A stretch of DNA of 64,000 nucleotides from Vandiemenella viatica (lineage: Eukaryota; Arthropoda; Insecta; Orthoptera; Morabidae): the NCBI GenBank assembly GCA_031002005.1, contig JARYHS010008074.1, forward strand, positions 272,243,930 to 272,307,929, read 5' to 3'. Made by a program: the position numbers and the translations under genes. Every line of letters starts with the position of its first letter. Within the stretch, counting starts at the first letter, position 1. This document shows positions 34,043 to 44,640 of this stretch, in pieces. The notes under the pieces were generated by a model. It ran no database searches. It was not told where the DNA came from and saw nothing but the letters and a program-made list of their open reading frames with translations.

Positions 34043-34274
34043 CCGAACGTGGTGGATGAATGGTAACGTTCTGGCTTCGCATTCGAGAGGACGCGGGTTT
34101 GAATCCTCTTCCGGCCATCGAGATTTCGGTTTTCCATGGTTTCTCCAAATTACTTCAGGCGAATTCCGGGATGGTTCTTCAAAAAATCATGCCCGAATTC
34201 CTTACCTTTCCTTGCCCAGAGTCCTTTCCCGCCTTTAATTACATCAACGTTGACGAGGCGTAAAGCCATAAGCC
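34043..34274 (+). mobile_element. SINE-A, subfamily A1, tandem partner
   Basis: CCGAACGTGGTGGATGAATG, GGGTTTGAATCCTCTTCCGG (B box), TTTTCCATGGTTTCTCC, and a tail GCCTTTAATTACATCAACG to GACGAGGCGTAAAGCC. The 3' stem keeps pairing through a G-U. Confidence 0.9.
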
Positions 34275-34723
34275 AGAGAAAGACTGTTTTCTCGGATGTT
34301 GTGTCAGGAGTCTTGCAGATTACTGTTGGTTCCTGTGCACCCCGTGACTCGCCCACGTCGCTTCAGCTGCTGTGACGGAGGTCGACGACCGAGCAGCCGT
34401 CTCGCAGAGCGAATCTCCCGATAAAAAAAAACACACGCTGACTCTCCAGTAAAAGCCCTGTCTCTAGTGTTGCAACACCACCGCCTCTGTGGGTGCACTC
34501 GAGCACCTCACATTACCTTCACTACTACTTGTTACAGGGAGCTCCCCGCTGATTATTGATTGTCGTCGAATGGTGCGTGAGGGAGTGCCTGATGGGAGCT
34601 GTGTGTCCACTGTTGCGTGATTCATATCCAGCTGTCTGTCCTCTGCCCTACCAGGAATCCATTTCTTTCCTGTAAATGTTAAAATGTTTAGCCAAACTAT
34701 CAATCTGAATTATCGTTATTATT
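34275..34723. other. Spacer, no gene seen
   Basis: Two minus frames (34,304-34,498 and 34,464-34,703) of no recognisable family. Confidence 0.35.
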
Positions 34724-35120
34724 CATCTACATCTACATATATACTCTGCAATTCACAAAATTGTGGGTGGCAGAGGGTGCTCAGCACCAAAGCTAATCTT
34801 TGTTGTGACCTCCAATCCCTAATGGTACAAGGGAAAAAAGAATTCATATAAGCATGATTGCGGCACCTTATTTCTCTAATCTTATCTTTCCTGTCAATCC
34901 GGCTCAAATAGGTTGCTAGACGAAGCATTTCACTACACTCGTAAGTGAAAGTGGGAGTACACATGTTTACCAATAAGTTTAAATGAAACGTGCGTCGTCT
35001 ATCTACCAGAGACTCCCAGCCTAGTCTACTAATCAGTTCTGTGACGCTTTCATAAGGACTGTAACAAGCGGTCACAAATCGAGCAGCTCTTCTCTGTACT
35101 TTCTCTATACTTTCGATCAA
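34719..35120 (-). pseudogene. LINE RT C-terminal region (copy 2)
   Basis: Encodes MIESIEKVQRRAARFVTACY, ESVTELISRLGWESLVDRR and IREIRCRNHAYMNSFFPCTI, the region downstream of the RT core in this family. It is offset from the RT frame by a frame change near 35,121-35,150, where the CCAIWDP block of the other copies is disturbed to CCCHLGS. Confidence 0.82.
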
Positions 35121-35909
35121 CCCCTTACGAAACGGATCCCAAATGGCAACAACAATAGTTCAAATGTGGACGCACAAGAGATTTGTACGCTATCTCCTTT
35201 GTTTGTTCATTACAATTTTTCAAGATTCGACCTATGAATCGCAGCCTAGAATTAGCTCTACCTACTAACGAATTAATGTGTAAGTCCCATTTCATGTTCC
35301 TTACTCCCAAATATTTCATAGAATCAACCATATCAATAACTGAATTGTTTAACTCATATTTCTGAACAATTGGATTCTTTTTGTTAGTTATACTCATTGT
35401 TTTGCACTTTTTACAATTTAGAGTAAGTTGCCACTCAGCGCACCATGCCAAAATAACATCCAGATCACGCTGAATTTCTAAGCAATCGGCCAAATTCCTT
35501 ACTTCCCTGTAAATAACCGAATCATCAGCAAACAGTCTAAAAAGGTTTTTCACTTTGTCTCCGAGATCGATTATAAAAATGAAGAAAAGAAGTGTTCCTC
35601 CTTGAGGTACACCCGATGTAACATCTAGATTGGAAAAACTTTCTCCTGCAACGACGACATACTGCGACCGACCAGTTAGAAAATCCTTTATCCATTCACA
35701 AAGCTGATCCGATATAGCGTACGCTCGAAGCTTCGCTAAAAGGCGGTTGTGTGGCACAGAGTCAAAGGCTTTCTGAAAATCTAAAAAAATTGCATCTACT
35801 TGTGAACCTGCATCGATAACTTTCATTACGTCGTGTGTAAATAGGGCCAGCTGTGTTTCTCATGATCTTTTCTACCGAAATCCGTGTTGATTTGTGTTAG
35901 TAACATACA
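34724..35909 (-). mobile_element. L2/CR1-like LINE copy 2, 5'-truncated
   Basis: Same family as copies 1 and 3, closest to copy 3. The 3' end is CATCTACATCTACATATATA on the plus strand, followed by GGGTGGCAGAGGGTGCTCAG. The reverse transcriptase is nearly open over two adjacent frames. The element stops abruptly within the RT gene after GTGTTGATTTGTGTTAG, the 5' truncation point. Confidence 0.9.
35125..35826 (-). pseudogene. LINE reverse transcriptase (copy 2), motif B deletion
   Basis: A 233-residue open stretch of non-LTR reverse transcriptase: DAIFLDFQKAFDSVPHNRLL (motif A Asp), WIKDFLTGRSQYV, SGVPQGG (motif B), RLFADDSVIYREV (motif C, both Asp present) and WCAEWQLTLNCKKCKTMSI. Compared with copy 3, the stretch after SGVPQG is shortened by an in-frame loss (SVIGSLLFLIF there, GTLLFFIF here). 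That removes part of the conserved strand and probably kills activity although the frame stays open. Confidence 0.85.
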
Positions 35910-36115
35910 ACAGGTAACCCGCGTACTGGTTTTCTTCTGTGAAGGCTCCCTCCTTTTCAACGCATTCTCGTAGCTAAAGCATTGTTTGGAGAGTTGAAAA
36001 AAGGATTTCTGTTGGCGTCTTTGGTCTTGTATACCGCGGTTGTCTGCCGTCTCCACGAAAGTCACGATTATCTGATTACATTTTACCCGCAACCGTTTTT
36101 TTTTTTTAAATATAT
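35910..36115. other. Spacer between LINE and SINE
   Basis: Ends in a T/A-rich tract (36,095-36,115) preceding a head-less SINE-A. No gene seen. Confidence 0.35.
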
Positions 36116-36268
36116 TTCCCCAAATCACTCCAGGCAAATGCCGGGATGCTTCCTTCAAAAGGCCATGGCCGAATTCCTTCCCATTCCTTGCCCCCATCCT
36201 TGCCCCCCCATCCTTTCCCGTCTCTAAAGACCTCGATATTAAAAAGAGACGTAAAGCAGTCACAAAAA
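36116..36268 (+). mobile_element. SINE-A, subfamily A2, 5'-truncated
   Basis: Body and tail only: CCCAAATCACTCCAGGCAAA, TGCCGGGATGCTTCC, AAAAGGCCATGGCCGAATTC, the A2 tail GTCTCTAAAGACCTCGATA to AAAAAGAGACGTAAAGC, then an A tract. The GTCTC/GAGAC stem is kept. Confidence 0.88.
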
Positions 36269-36699
36269 AAAAAAGTTTTCTATACCTTTCAGAAATGTCT
36301 AACGTTCCGTGTTTCTGTAATGCAGTTAATTGGACGCAATCGTACTTCACTCATCCTTGTCAAACAACACATTACGCTCGTTGTGGAACGTGTGAAATGC
36401 GCAAGTATTTTTCGTTTCGTCAGGCTCTTTCTTGGAAGTTTTGAAAGAAAAAAAAATCCGAATATCCATCTCCAAACAAATTTATAACATTAACTGACCC
36501 GTGTGTTGACATTCTCCTATTTTCGGTATAATTTCCACCAGTTATTCAACAAACTGGGGACTGTATTAATGTTACCTCATCAAATGCTGAAACACCAATA
36601 CTCATTTATGTCAGACCTTTCATATTGTCGGCAGGTTTGTATTGTTGGCTTGATGTTTTATTAATTTTACCAGTTTGGAATGTTACGATAATTAGCGTT
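36269..36699. other. Spacer, no gene seen
   Basis: No recognisable feature. Confidence 0.35.
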
Positions 36700-36860
36700 T
36701 GGAAGGACGCTGGTTCGAATCACTGTCCGACCATCCAGATTTCGGGTTTTCGAAGGTTTCCCGGAATCTCTCCAGGGAAATGCCGGGATGGCACCTTCAA
36801 AACACGCTCCTATTCCTCGCTCCCAGCCCTTTCCCTTCTCTTAATGACCTAGACGGAGTA
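36700..36860 (+). mobile_element. SINE-A fragment, diverged
   Basis: GGACGCTGGTTCGAATCAC (B box), CATCCAGATTTCGGGTTTTC and AAATGCCGGGATGGCACC, ending near CTTAATGACCTAGACGG. The A box is eroded and the tail hairpin lost. Confidence 0.8.
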
Positions 36861-37556
36861 CCTACTAGCACACCTCCGATGTGCTGTAAAACTGGTTTAG
36901 TGTGACTGGCCTAGACGTCGCTCCATTTTTGTATAAGCTTAAGTTCTATATTGAGCAATTTATACTGTGCTATCGTTTCTAATGAACAGCTTGTTTATGA
37001 GGCTATTTAAACTTTAATTTAGCAAAGGAAAGGATTTATTCCCTTGACATCAAATATAGTTCATTGGTAGGCAGTTTTGGTATTTAAAAAAATCACTACC
37101 TTTGAGACAAGTCTTGCTATTATCAATTTATTTGTAATATCAGTAAGCTACTACTGAAAGCTCGCTTTTTGATAAGAATTTTAGAGATCACATTTAATGC
37201 TTTAAACCCGAAACAAGTTCCCTAACTTCTTTTTTTGATAAATTACTTTTGGTGCTAATTAATTTCATAATCACGCTTTTTCACAAACAAATATTATTAC
37301 GCAATATGCTGACTGTATTTCCAAAACTGTTTTAAGAGGGGTTCGTTTTCTGGCGTGAAGTCTGCGAATATATCGTCGAGATAGGATGTAAACCTCTACA
37401 TGGAGCACGGCAAATTGACGGGTTAAAAATCTTAATTATACTCCAACACGGTATGTGTTACATCCGCTTCTGATATTTTTAATCAAACATAATTACCCTA
37501 TTTGGATACGGTCTACACGAAACATACAGAAATTTGGACGACATCAAAATTGAATA
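36861..37556. other. AT-rich spacer, no gene seen
   Basis: No recognisable feature. Confidence 0.4.
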
Positions 37557-37753
37557 ATAAAATTACGTGAGCTGTTTTTTCTTAAATTTGGACTCCTCCC
37601 CCCCCCCTCCCCATTTTCCCCGATGTGAGATTGGCTTCTTAATTTTGAAGACTTTGTTTTAGCTCTACTGCTCTTTGAATTATAAAGTTGACGTGGGATT
37701 GTTCCGGACCCCCTGCCCCCTATTTTGAGGTCACGTAATTTATCGACGCTCCC
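37557..37753. mobile_element. C-tract MITE (copy M4), left end eroded
   Basis: AAATTACGTGAGCTG at the left and GAGGTCACGTAATTTATCG at the right are inverted repeats, with C-runs at about 37,598-37,609 and 37,709-37,723. The left terminal GGGG..CATCC part seen in M1 and M3 is missing, so no TAA duplication can be shown. Confidence 0.65.
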
Positions 37754-38883
37754 AAAGAAACCAGTCACAAAATTACCATAAGAAGGCATTGGGAAATTCT
37801 GACAAAGACTTTGATTACTGTTCTAAGCTATACAATTAACACCGAGGCTGTATAATTAGGATTCGCGATCCATTTTCGGTCCTTAAACCCCGCGCCACGT
37901 CGAGTCATAAACAATACTACCGTTTCTCTCTCTTCTCGACATCATTCTGATCATTTTTGTGCCTTAATGTCTTCGATTTAGAACTCTGCTAACATGCAAT
38001 ACATTCTACTTATTATAAGTGTTCTTCGTTTTTCAGTAAAAACTAGTATAATACTTTTTAAAAAAATCTCTAAGGCGTCCCGTTCTGACGAAGAAGATAA
38101 AAGGACACGTTATGTATAACGGGCCACGAATTCCATTCTGCTGGTGCCAACAAAAACCGTCGAAAAAAGTAAAATCTGTTGGACTTGCGTTATTGGCAAA
38201 TGTCGCATAAATTGTTCATCTCTTGGTTGCTGATGAAATGGAAATGGCGAAATATGATTGTTTCTAGTATTTAACATACAGTGACGATTGTGTGTAAAGG
38301 GTTTGAAAGACATTTTCTTTTTACCAATTGGAAAAAAAGGTTGGAAAATCGCTTCTCGATGAACAGTTTACTGTGATTATTATCAAATATGATTTTACGC
38401 CGTTACTTCGTTTTGTAGCACAGATTATTATTTCTTTTTTCAGTATTAATGCTCTTTTTTTGAAAAAAAAAAAATAGAATTATTAAAAAAAACCTTAGTT
38501 CGAAATGACAATTTCTCGGTAACGAAGTCATCGGTCGCTTGATAAAGAGTTTCACCTTGTATACTAAATGACGTTTTTCCTATCAAATTAACCTTAATGA
38601 TTTAATTTCTCACTTATTTGAATTTTAATCCTCTCGTACTATTGAAAATATGCTTGGCATTGCGGTTTTGCTCCCTAATTATTCTTTATATCTGCTTGAA
38701 CACGAGCCCATCAGGCAGGCTGTGAGTTTCACTGCTCCTTTACGGCCTCACCTGCCTTAGCTCTAATTTACGACCAAAGCTGCCACGTATTCGAGTCTGT
38801 GCATCTGCTGACTCATATATTCATACCAACTATCGAAATAATCGTGTTAGTGCTTAGCCCTTATGACTGTGGTGTATCGCAGA
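37754..38883. other. AT-rich spacer, no gene seen
   Basis: A/T runs near 38,457-38,492. No recognisable domain in the short frames. Confidence 0.4.
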
Positions 38884-38986
38884 TATCTACATCTACATCT
38901 ACATATATACTCTGCAATTCACAAAATTGTGGGTGGCAGAGGGTGCTCAGCACCAAAGGTAATCTCTTTGCTGTGCATTCCAATCC

Positions 38987-39343
38987 CTAATCGTACGAGG
39001 GGAAAAAATAATTCATATAAGAATCAGTCCGGCACCTTATTTCTCTAATTTTATCTTTCCTGTCCTTCCGACTCAAATAGGTTGGTGGAAGAAGTATTTC
39101 ACTATACTCAAAAGTGAAAGTGGGAGTACGCATGTTTACCAATAAGTTTAAACGAAACGTGTGTCGTCTATCTACCAGAGACTGCCAACCTAATCTACTA
39201 ATCAGTTCTGTGACGCTTTCATAAGGACTGTAGCAAGCGGTCACGAATCGAGCGGCTCTTCTCTGTACTTTCTCTATACTTTCGATCAACCCCTTACGAA
39301 ACGGATCCCAAATGGCACAACAATAGTTCAAATGTGGACGCAC
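38987..39343 (-). pseudogene. LINE RT C-terminal region (copy 3)
   Basis: Starts with RPHLNYCCAIWDPFRKG and continues through IEKVQRRAARFVTACY and LISRLGWQSLVDRR to a C-terminal MNYFFPSYD. A frame change near 39,344-39,352 separates it from the RT core. In the intact protein this would follow KEIAYKSL directly. Confidence 0.82.
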
Positions 39344-39352
39344 AACGGATTT

Positions 39353-39943
39353 TTATCCTATCTCCTTTGTTTGTTCATTACAATTTTTCAAGATTCGACC
39401 TATGAACCGCAGCCTAGAATTTGCTCTACCTACTAACGAAGTAATGTGTATGTCCCATTTCATGTTCCTTTGCACTGTTACTTCCAAATATTTCATAGAA
39501 TCGACCGTATCAATAACTGTATTGTTTAACTCGTATTTCTGAACAATTGGATTCTTTTTGTTAGTTATGCTCATTGTCTTGCACTTTTTACAATTTAGAG
39601 TAAGTTGCCACTCAGCGCACCAAGCCAAAATAACATCCAGATTGCACTGAATTTCTAAGCAATCGGCCAAATTTCTTACTTCCCTATAAATAACCGCATC
39701 ATTAGCAAACAATCTAAAAAGGCTTTTCACTTTGTCTCCGAGATCGTTTATAAAAATTAAGAAAAGAAGTGATCCAATTACACTTCCTTGAGGTACACCC
39801 GATGTAACATCTAGATTAGAAGAACTTTCTCCTTCAACGACAACATACTGCGACCGACCAGTCAGAAAATCCTTTATCCATTCACAAAGCTGAACCGATA
39901 TACCGTACGCTCGAAGCTTCTCTAAAAGGCGGTTGTGTGGCAC
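39353..39943 (-). pseudogene. LINE reverse transcriptase (copy 3), catalytic Asp lost
   Basis: Open stretch of 196 residues with WIKDFLTGRSQYVVV, SGVPQGSVIGSLLFLIFIND (motif B) and SLFRLFANDAVIYREV. The motif C FADD of copies 1 and 2 reads FAND here: the codon at 39,703-39,701 is AAT instead of GAT. That first aspartate binds the catalytic metal in reverse transcriptases, so the substitution alone would inactivate the enzyme. The upstream frame is also broken before the PHNRLL block. Confidence 0.88.
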
Positions 39944-40236
39944 AGAGTCAAAGGCTTTCTGGAAATCTAAAAAATTGTATCTACTTGTGAACCTGAATCT
40001 ATAACTTTCATTACGTCGTGTGTGAATAGGGCCAGCTGTGTTTCACATGATCTTTTCTTCCGAAATCCGTGTTGATTTGTTGTAAGCAAATTATTATCAT
40101 CTAGAAAATTCATAATGTTCGAGCATATAATATGCTCCATAACTCTACTACAAACAGATGTTATAGATATGGGACGATAGTTTCCAGGATCACTTTGATC
40201 ACCTTTTTTGAAAATCGGAGTTACTTGCGCGATTTA

Positions 40237-40567
40237 CCAAAGGCAGCCGCGATCTCTGTCATAACCGAATTTGAAGATGATTATTGCTATGGTTTTGGGA
40301 TGTGCACGAAACTTTGCTTGTGCATATTCAGCTGTCCGTGCGAGCAGTGAATGGACGTCTCTGAATGGACTGTGGACGGGAAAAGACGTGCCGTTTAAGG
40401 CGTGTGTCGGATCCGGCTGCTGGGCCCCTAATCGAGTCCATAAATTACTAAGATGGCCTGGTCCAGGCGGTACTCCATGTTTTGCATTGGACGGACGCGG
40501 CCTTGGCATTAGCCGCCAACCGACCAGCTGGGACGGCAGAATACGCCCTGTTCTTACGTGTTGCCAG
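40237..40567. other. GC-richer spacer, no gene seen
   Basis: Opposed open frames of 117 (minus, 40,234-40,587) and 99 residues (plus, 40,271-40,570) cover the same bases and neither has a recognisable domain. Confidence 0.35.
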
Positions 40568-41167
40568 TAGGGATTGCAATCCAGCAAAACGCATCATTTG
40601 ACAGTCTGGCGGATCCCATACAAATTTCGTAAAATGTCGCGAAAATGTGTCAGTCTGCGCGACGTTGCCGCCCTTTCGTCGTTTCCTACCTCAGTACGAT
40701 TTTCTAACTTCAGTATCTAATAAAGTTACAGTTGTCCAAGTAATAATATCCTAATATTATTATACAGAAATAAAAAATTATAATAATAAAACAATAATTT
40801 CTTAATTATTCGGTATTGTGAAAAATCATATGAATGAAATATTATTTGCATCAATATAATTACGTATAATGTCTGTCTGTACAGTAATAATAAACGATTG
40901 AATGTTCAACTCTTTTGGTTATTTTGCACCAGGCGTTGAGTGGGAAGACCTTCTCTGCATTTCCAGTTCCTTATGATGTAAATTGGGAGACGAAACAATC
41001 AATGTTGTATGTTTCTTAAGAGCTTTGTTAAGTGATTGATTTTCAAAATGATTCATTTTTAAGACTTGATGTGATTTAGGCTACTATTTTCATTTATGAA
41101 CGTTACATATAAATACCAATTAAAACTATTGTTTGACTGCTTAATACATTAGTCAGATTATTATTAT

Positions 41168-41413
41168 TATTTTATTAACTGCTTAAGTCTCTTAACAGCG
41201 AGCTCTTTAGAGACGGGGAAGGATTTGGGGGGGGGGCAAGGAATGGGAAGGAATTCGGCCATAGCCTTTTGAAGGAAGCATCCCGGCATTTGCCTGGAGT
41301 CATTTAGGAAACCATGGAAAAACCAAATCTGGATGCCCGGATGGGGATTCGAACCGGCGCGGCGTCCTCCCGAATGCGAGGCGAGAACGCTAACCGTTAC
41401 ACCACCATGCTAA
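41168..41413 (-). mobile_element. SINE-A, subfamily A2, full length, nested
   Basis: Minus-strand copy: TTAAGTCTCTTAACAGCGAG and TCTTTAGAGACGGG (tail hairpin arms), TGGCCTAT-region TAGCCTTTTGAAGGAAGC, CATCCCGGCATTTGCC, GGGGATTCGAACCGGCGC (B box) and AACCGTTACACCACCATGC (A box). It lies inside the 40,568-41,771 element. Confidence 0.92.
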
Positions 41414-41722
41414 GTAGATTATTTTGCAAATGTGTGATCTACTGTAAGCCATGTAATGAAACTAATGACAGATTTTAAAAAAAATATTTGGTTATTTAAC
41501 TGCTCGAAGTAGATTTAAAAACTAAAGTTACTGTAATGCATAAGACATTAATTTATAGTGGCAGATAGTATACTTAAGTGAAGCTAGACATTTTAAAATT
41601 GTTATTTTACTAGCTAAAATATTGTCAACTATGGATTTTTATTATTTAAAATTTATTATTTAAGCATTGATCAGATATTTCTTATTTAATGCGATAACAC
41701 TTAGAAACCTATGCTGGGTCCC

Positions 41723-41744
41723 GCGGAATTGACGTCAATTCCGC
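41723..41744. repeat. Perfect 22-bp palindrome centred on GACGTC
   Basis: GCGGAATTGAC followed immediately by its reverse complement. It sits just inside the right end of the preceding element and contains TGACGTCA, the consensus CREB/ATF site. Confidence 0.9.
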
Positions 41745-41771
41745 AAATGTCCTGCGGGATTGCAATCCTTA

Positions 41772-42050
41772 ACTGTTAGATTGTGGGGAACATGGTTGAG
41801 TGGACAAAAAGGTTTGTTCTAGGTCAAGGAAACTGATGCAAAGTAAGTCTTTGGATTCCAGTCAGATTGTTTTCGGACGCGGTTACTCGCACAGCGAAGA
41901 AGTTTACTAACCACGAATTTTACTATGTCTGTTACTCTATCGATACCTACACAAGTTTTCGAAATTTAAATTATGATGAACAATCTTTCACAAACAGAAA
42001 TATCTCTAAAGCTTACAAGATACAGGATAATAAAACTTTACAAATTACTA
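41772..42050. other. Spacer, no gene seen
   Basis: A 62-residue plus frame (41,867-42,055) has no recognisable domain. Confidence 0.35.
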
Positions 42051-42282
42051 AGTAAAATTGGGTAGCGTGCTTGCTTCGCATTACAGGGGTCGCCGGTTCG
42101 AGACCGGCCAAGGGCATGGGTGGTTTTAATTAAATGTTGTTTTTGTCTTGTGTCGTCCTTACAGAATATATAATATAATCACACTGAAATGAAATGTCTA
42201 CATTGTAAGAGAAACACACACGTTGAGCTGGCTGTATGGCTAACATGGCCAAATGCCATTAAAAAATAAAAAAAGTAAAATT
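42051..42282 (+). mobile_element. SINE-C copy, head partly truncated
   Basis: Body 42,060-42,273: GGTAGCGTGCTTGCTTCGC, GTCGCCGGTTCGAGACCGG (B box), GGGCATGGGTGGTTTTAATT, and the tail GCTGGCTGTATGGCTAACATG to GCCATT plus A tract. Flanked by AGTAAAATT at 42,051-42,059 and 42,274-42,282, a 9-bp duplication. The first ~20 bases seen in the 54.6-kb copy are absent, as after incomplete reverse transcription. Confidence 0.85.
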
Positions 42283-43030
42283 TTGTGTTACCATTTGGGT
42301 AACCACTGTTGTTGGGAGCAGGTGTGTTGATGCCGACAGAACCTTACCCTACGACGTAATCCGCTGCCACCTCAGTTCCGCTCCTATCGTAATCTCGAGT
42401 GAAGTGTTTGTAATAGATCGTTGCTGTGTGAGTTAGTGGAAGTACTGACAAATTGCTGTTCTATTCGCAGGATATTGATTCAGGGGTGATAAACGAGTCT
42501 ACGAAACTTTTGCTCCACTACAGCAGATGAAATGCATATCACTCTGAAAGTGGTAGCTGGCTTGGTTCCAGGAGTACCGCACGGCCAATTTCGTATTCGC
42601 CTATTTGGGATAGACTTCTGGCTTTGGGGTATACGGGTGACGTCAACGTTATACTAACTCTCCTACGAGTAATACTAGTTCGACAAAGGAAGAAAAATGC
42701 AAAAAAACTGGCTTATGATAGGTTTAAAGTTTTTCTTTTACTTGTTAAAGCAATTACGTTCCATATTCACTATCAGATATTATGTTTTTCACAGCATTAA
42801 AAATCCTCAAAGATTATATGAAAGGTCATCATTTTATCAATTATTGTTTCAATAAAGATTTTATCGTAAACACTTAATTCTTTGAAACTAAAGTTGAACA
42901 CCTGTGTCATACTTACACCGTATTTTTTTCCATTGTGTTAGTGTTTTTTTTTAACCTGTGACTCGCGAAGATAGATCAGGTGGTGCGCAGGTAGAATATT
43001 AATAACGTAATTGTAATGAATTTTTTTTTT
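42283..43030. other. Spacer, no gene seen
   Basis: No recognisable feature apart from a poly-T run at its right end (43,020-43,030). Confidence 0.4.
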
Positions 43031-43275
43031 CTTTGCTATCGTCAGTCTATCAACTGGTTTGATGCAATTTTTCATCCCTTCCTATACTGTGCTAACATCT
43101 TCATCTCTACATACCCCTTACAACCCACGTCCTCTATTATCTGCTTCATATATTCTAATCTCTGTCTTCCTCTACAGTTCTTACCTTCGACTGTTCCCTC
43201 TGCCAGCAAATTAACCAATCCAGCATGTCTCAAAATATGACCTACCAGCCTGTCTCTTCTTTCTGTAAGCTTCTT
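43031..43275 (-). mobile_element. RTE-like LINE 3' fragment with RT C-terminus
   Basis: The minus strand translates to KKLTERRDRLVGHILRHAGL, then EGTVEGKNCRGRQRLEYMKQ and IIEDVGCKGYVEMKMLAQ. This RRxRLxGHxLR..EGxxxGKxxRGRQR pattern is the C-terminal end of reverse transcriptase proteins of RTE-type and related arthropod LINEs. The 3' sequence (GTCTATCAACTGGTTTGATG on the plus strand) matches a LINE end I recall from insects. Only about 245 bp remain and no catalytic motif is included. Confidence 0.75.
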
Positions 43276-44416
43276 TATCACACCAAAAAAAAACTTGTAC
43301 AATACGAGTGTGAACAATTTTTACAAGACTATAAGATAGCAAAAGCCATTAATATTTTAACGTCCAGAGAAAAATTTAGTATGTCCAGAATATGATTGCA
43401 TTTTCTATAATAAAATACTTTTCCACCTGGGATCAAAGAAAGGGCGTTCCTTTGAGGGTTAGGATAGTGACTGTTTTATGAGAGTCTTATTAGTATAGAT
43501 TTTAAGGGACGTGCCTATAACAATTGACGGGGTAGATAAAAAGTAACGCCTATATAAGTTAGTGGTCCGTAGAATTATTTTTGAATTTTACTGGTCCTAG
43601 AATTGTAGAAGGTTGAGAAATAGTGTCTTAAAACATTTCGGAGTGATGAAAATATGCGTCATTGTTGTAACTATATTATTTTTAAAAAATGCCGAGATTT
43701 GTATTTTTATAATGGAATAGTGAATTACCAGACCGGACAATCGTTTTGCAGGAAGCTTTGTAGGATCATTGAATGACACAAGTTTTAATTTAATCACTCT
43801 ATTGCTGATACTGAGCAGTGCATACCGTGAAATTAACAGCGGCGTGTGTCACCGAAGATCACGTTAGCGAAAGGTAGTTTGGAATTTGATTAATTGTAAT
43901 TGTTAGTCTTCGTATAAGTTGGATATAAATTTTACAGCGCTCACGCAATGGTTTCTTTTGCAGATCGCTTCGCCTTGCAGTAAGAACGCAGAGGATCCCA
44001 TCCGTGTGGTGAGTACGCTTTCACTGCCCAATTAAACCTCCTTCTCAGAGTATACCTACGGCCCTCGGGTTAGTGAGTCATCGGATTGAGAATATTTTGA
44101 ATGAAATAATGAGTGCTGTCACTCGGTTGAACTAAGAGTACTGAGAGGCTGCCCTCAATACTAAAGAGCGCGCTTTCACCAACCATAACAGACGCAAGTA
44201 ATCACCCGCGCGCGCTTCTCTTTTTCACATTGCATTAGAAAGTTTTTATGATTGGCTCGTAATCCGTTACGTGGACGTGACTTCATTGCTTGGAAGCTTC
44301 GTTTACGGGCTCTTACGTGATTCAGGTAATGTAACACTGCTAAGCAGCGCCATGTGTGGTAGTTCAAAGCCAGTAGACTGGTCGGAATAAGATCGCTCGG
44401 TTGCAATTTTCAAGTT
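43276..44416. other. Spacer, no gene seen
   Basis: Minus frames at 43,597-43,797 and 44,176-44,406 have no recognisable domain. Confidence 0.4.
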
Positions 44417-44640
44417 CTTTTTGCTTAGAACTTTACACCTCACTACGTCGAAATAATTTGAGGCGAGAAAAGATTAGAGGCAATTAACTGGAAAGAAATC
44501 GGCCATGACCTTCTGAACAAACCATCCCGGAAGATGCCTGTGAAAACCATAGGAAATCTACATTTAGTTAGCCGGATGGAGATTCGAACCCGCGTCCCAC
44601 TGCAAGGCCAGAGTATTGCCACTCAGTCACCACGCTCGGT
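44417..44640 (-). mobile_element. SINE-A, subfamily A1, diverged
   Basis: Minus-strand copy with TTTTTGCTTAGAACTTTACACC (tail), AATCGGCCATGACCTTCTG, CCATCCCGGAAGATGCC, GGAGATTCGAACCCGCG (B box) and CACTCAGTCACCACGCTCGG (A box). The head is clear, the centre substituted. Confidence 0.85.

Larger units (their letters stand above)
38884..40236 (-). mobile_element. L2/CR1-like LINE copy 3, 5'-truncated
   Basis: The 3' end is a (TCTACA)n-type run on the plus strand, then TATATACTCTGCAATTCAC and GGGTGGCAGAGGGTGCTCAG, as in copy 2. It reaches further upstream than copy 2, to the GGGACGATAG and ATCACCTTTTTTGAAAATCG region (minus-strand FKKGD block), then stops at about 40,236. Confidence 0.92.
40568..41771. 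mobile_element. Candidate non-autonomous DNA element with GGATTGCAATCC ends
   Basis: The left end TAGGGATTGCAATCC and the right end, on the minus strand, TAAGGATTGCAATCCCGC are inverted copies 1.2 kb apart, each containing the palindrome GGATTGCAATCC. The interior is AT-rich and non-coding and is split by a SINE-A2. The 8-bp flanks (GTTGCCAG and ACTGTTAG) match at four positions and differ at four by transitions only, compatible with a decayed hAT duplication but not proof. Confidence 0.5.

Noticed and set aside
40234..40587. 117-residue minus-strand frame as a gene
   Set aside because: A plus-strand frame of similar length covers the same bases; likely chance in GC-rich DNA.
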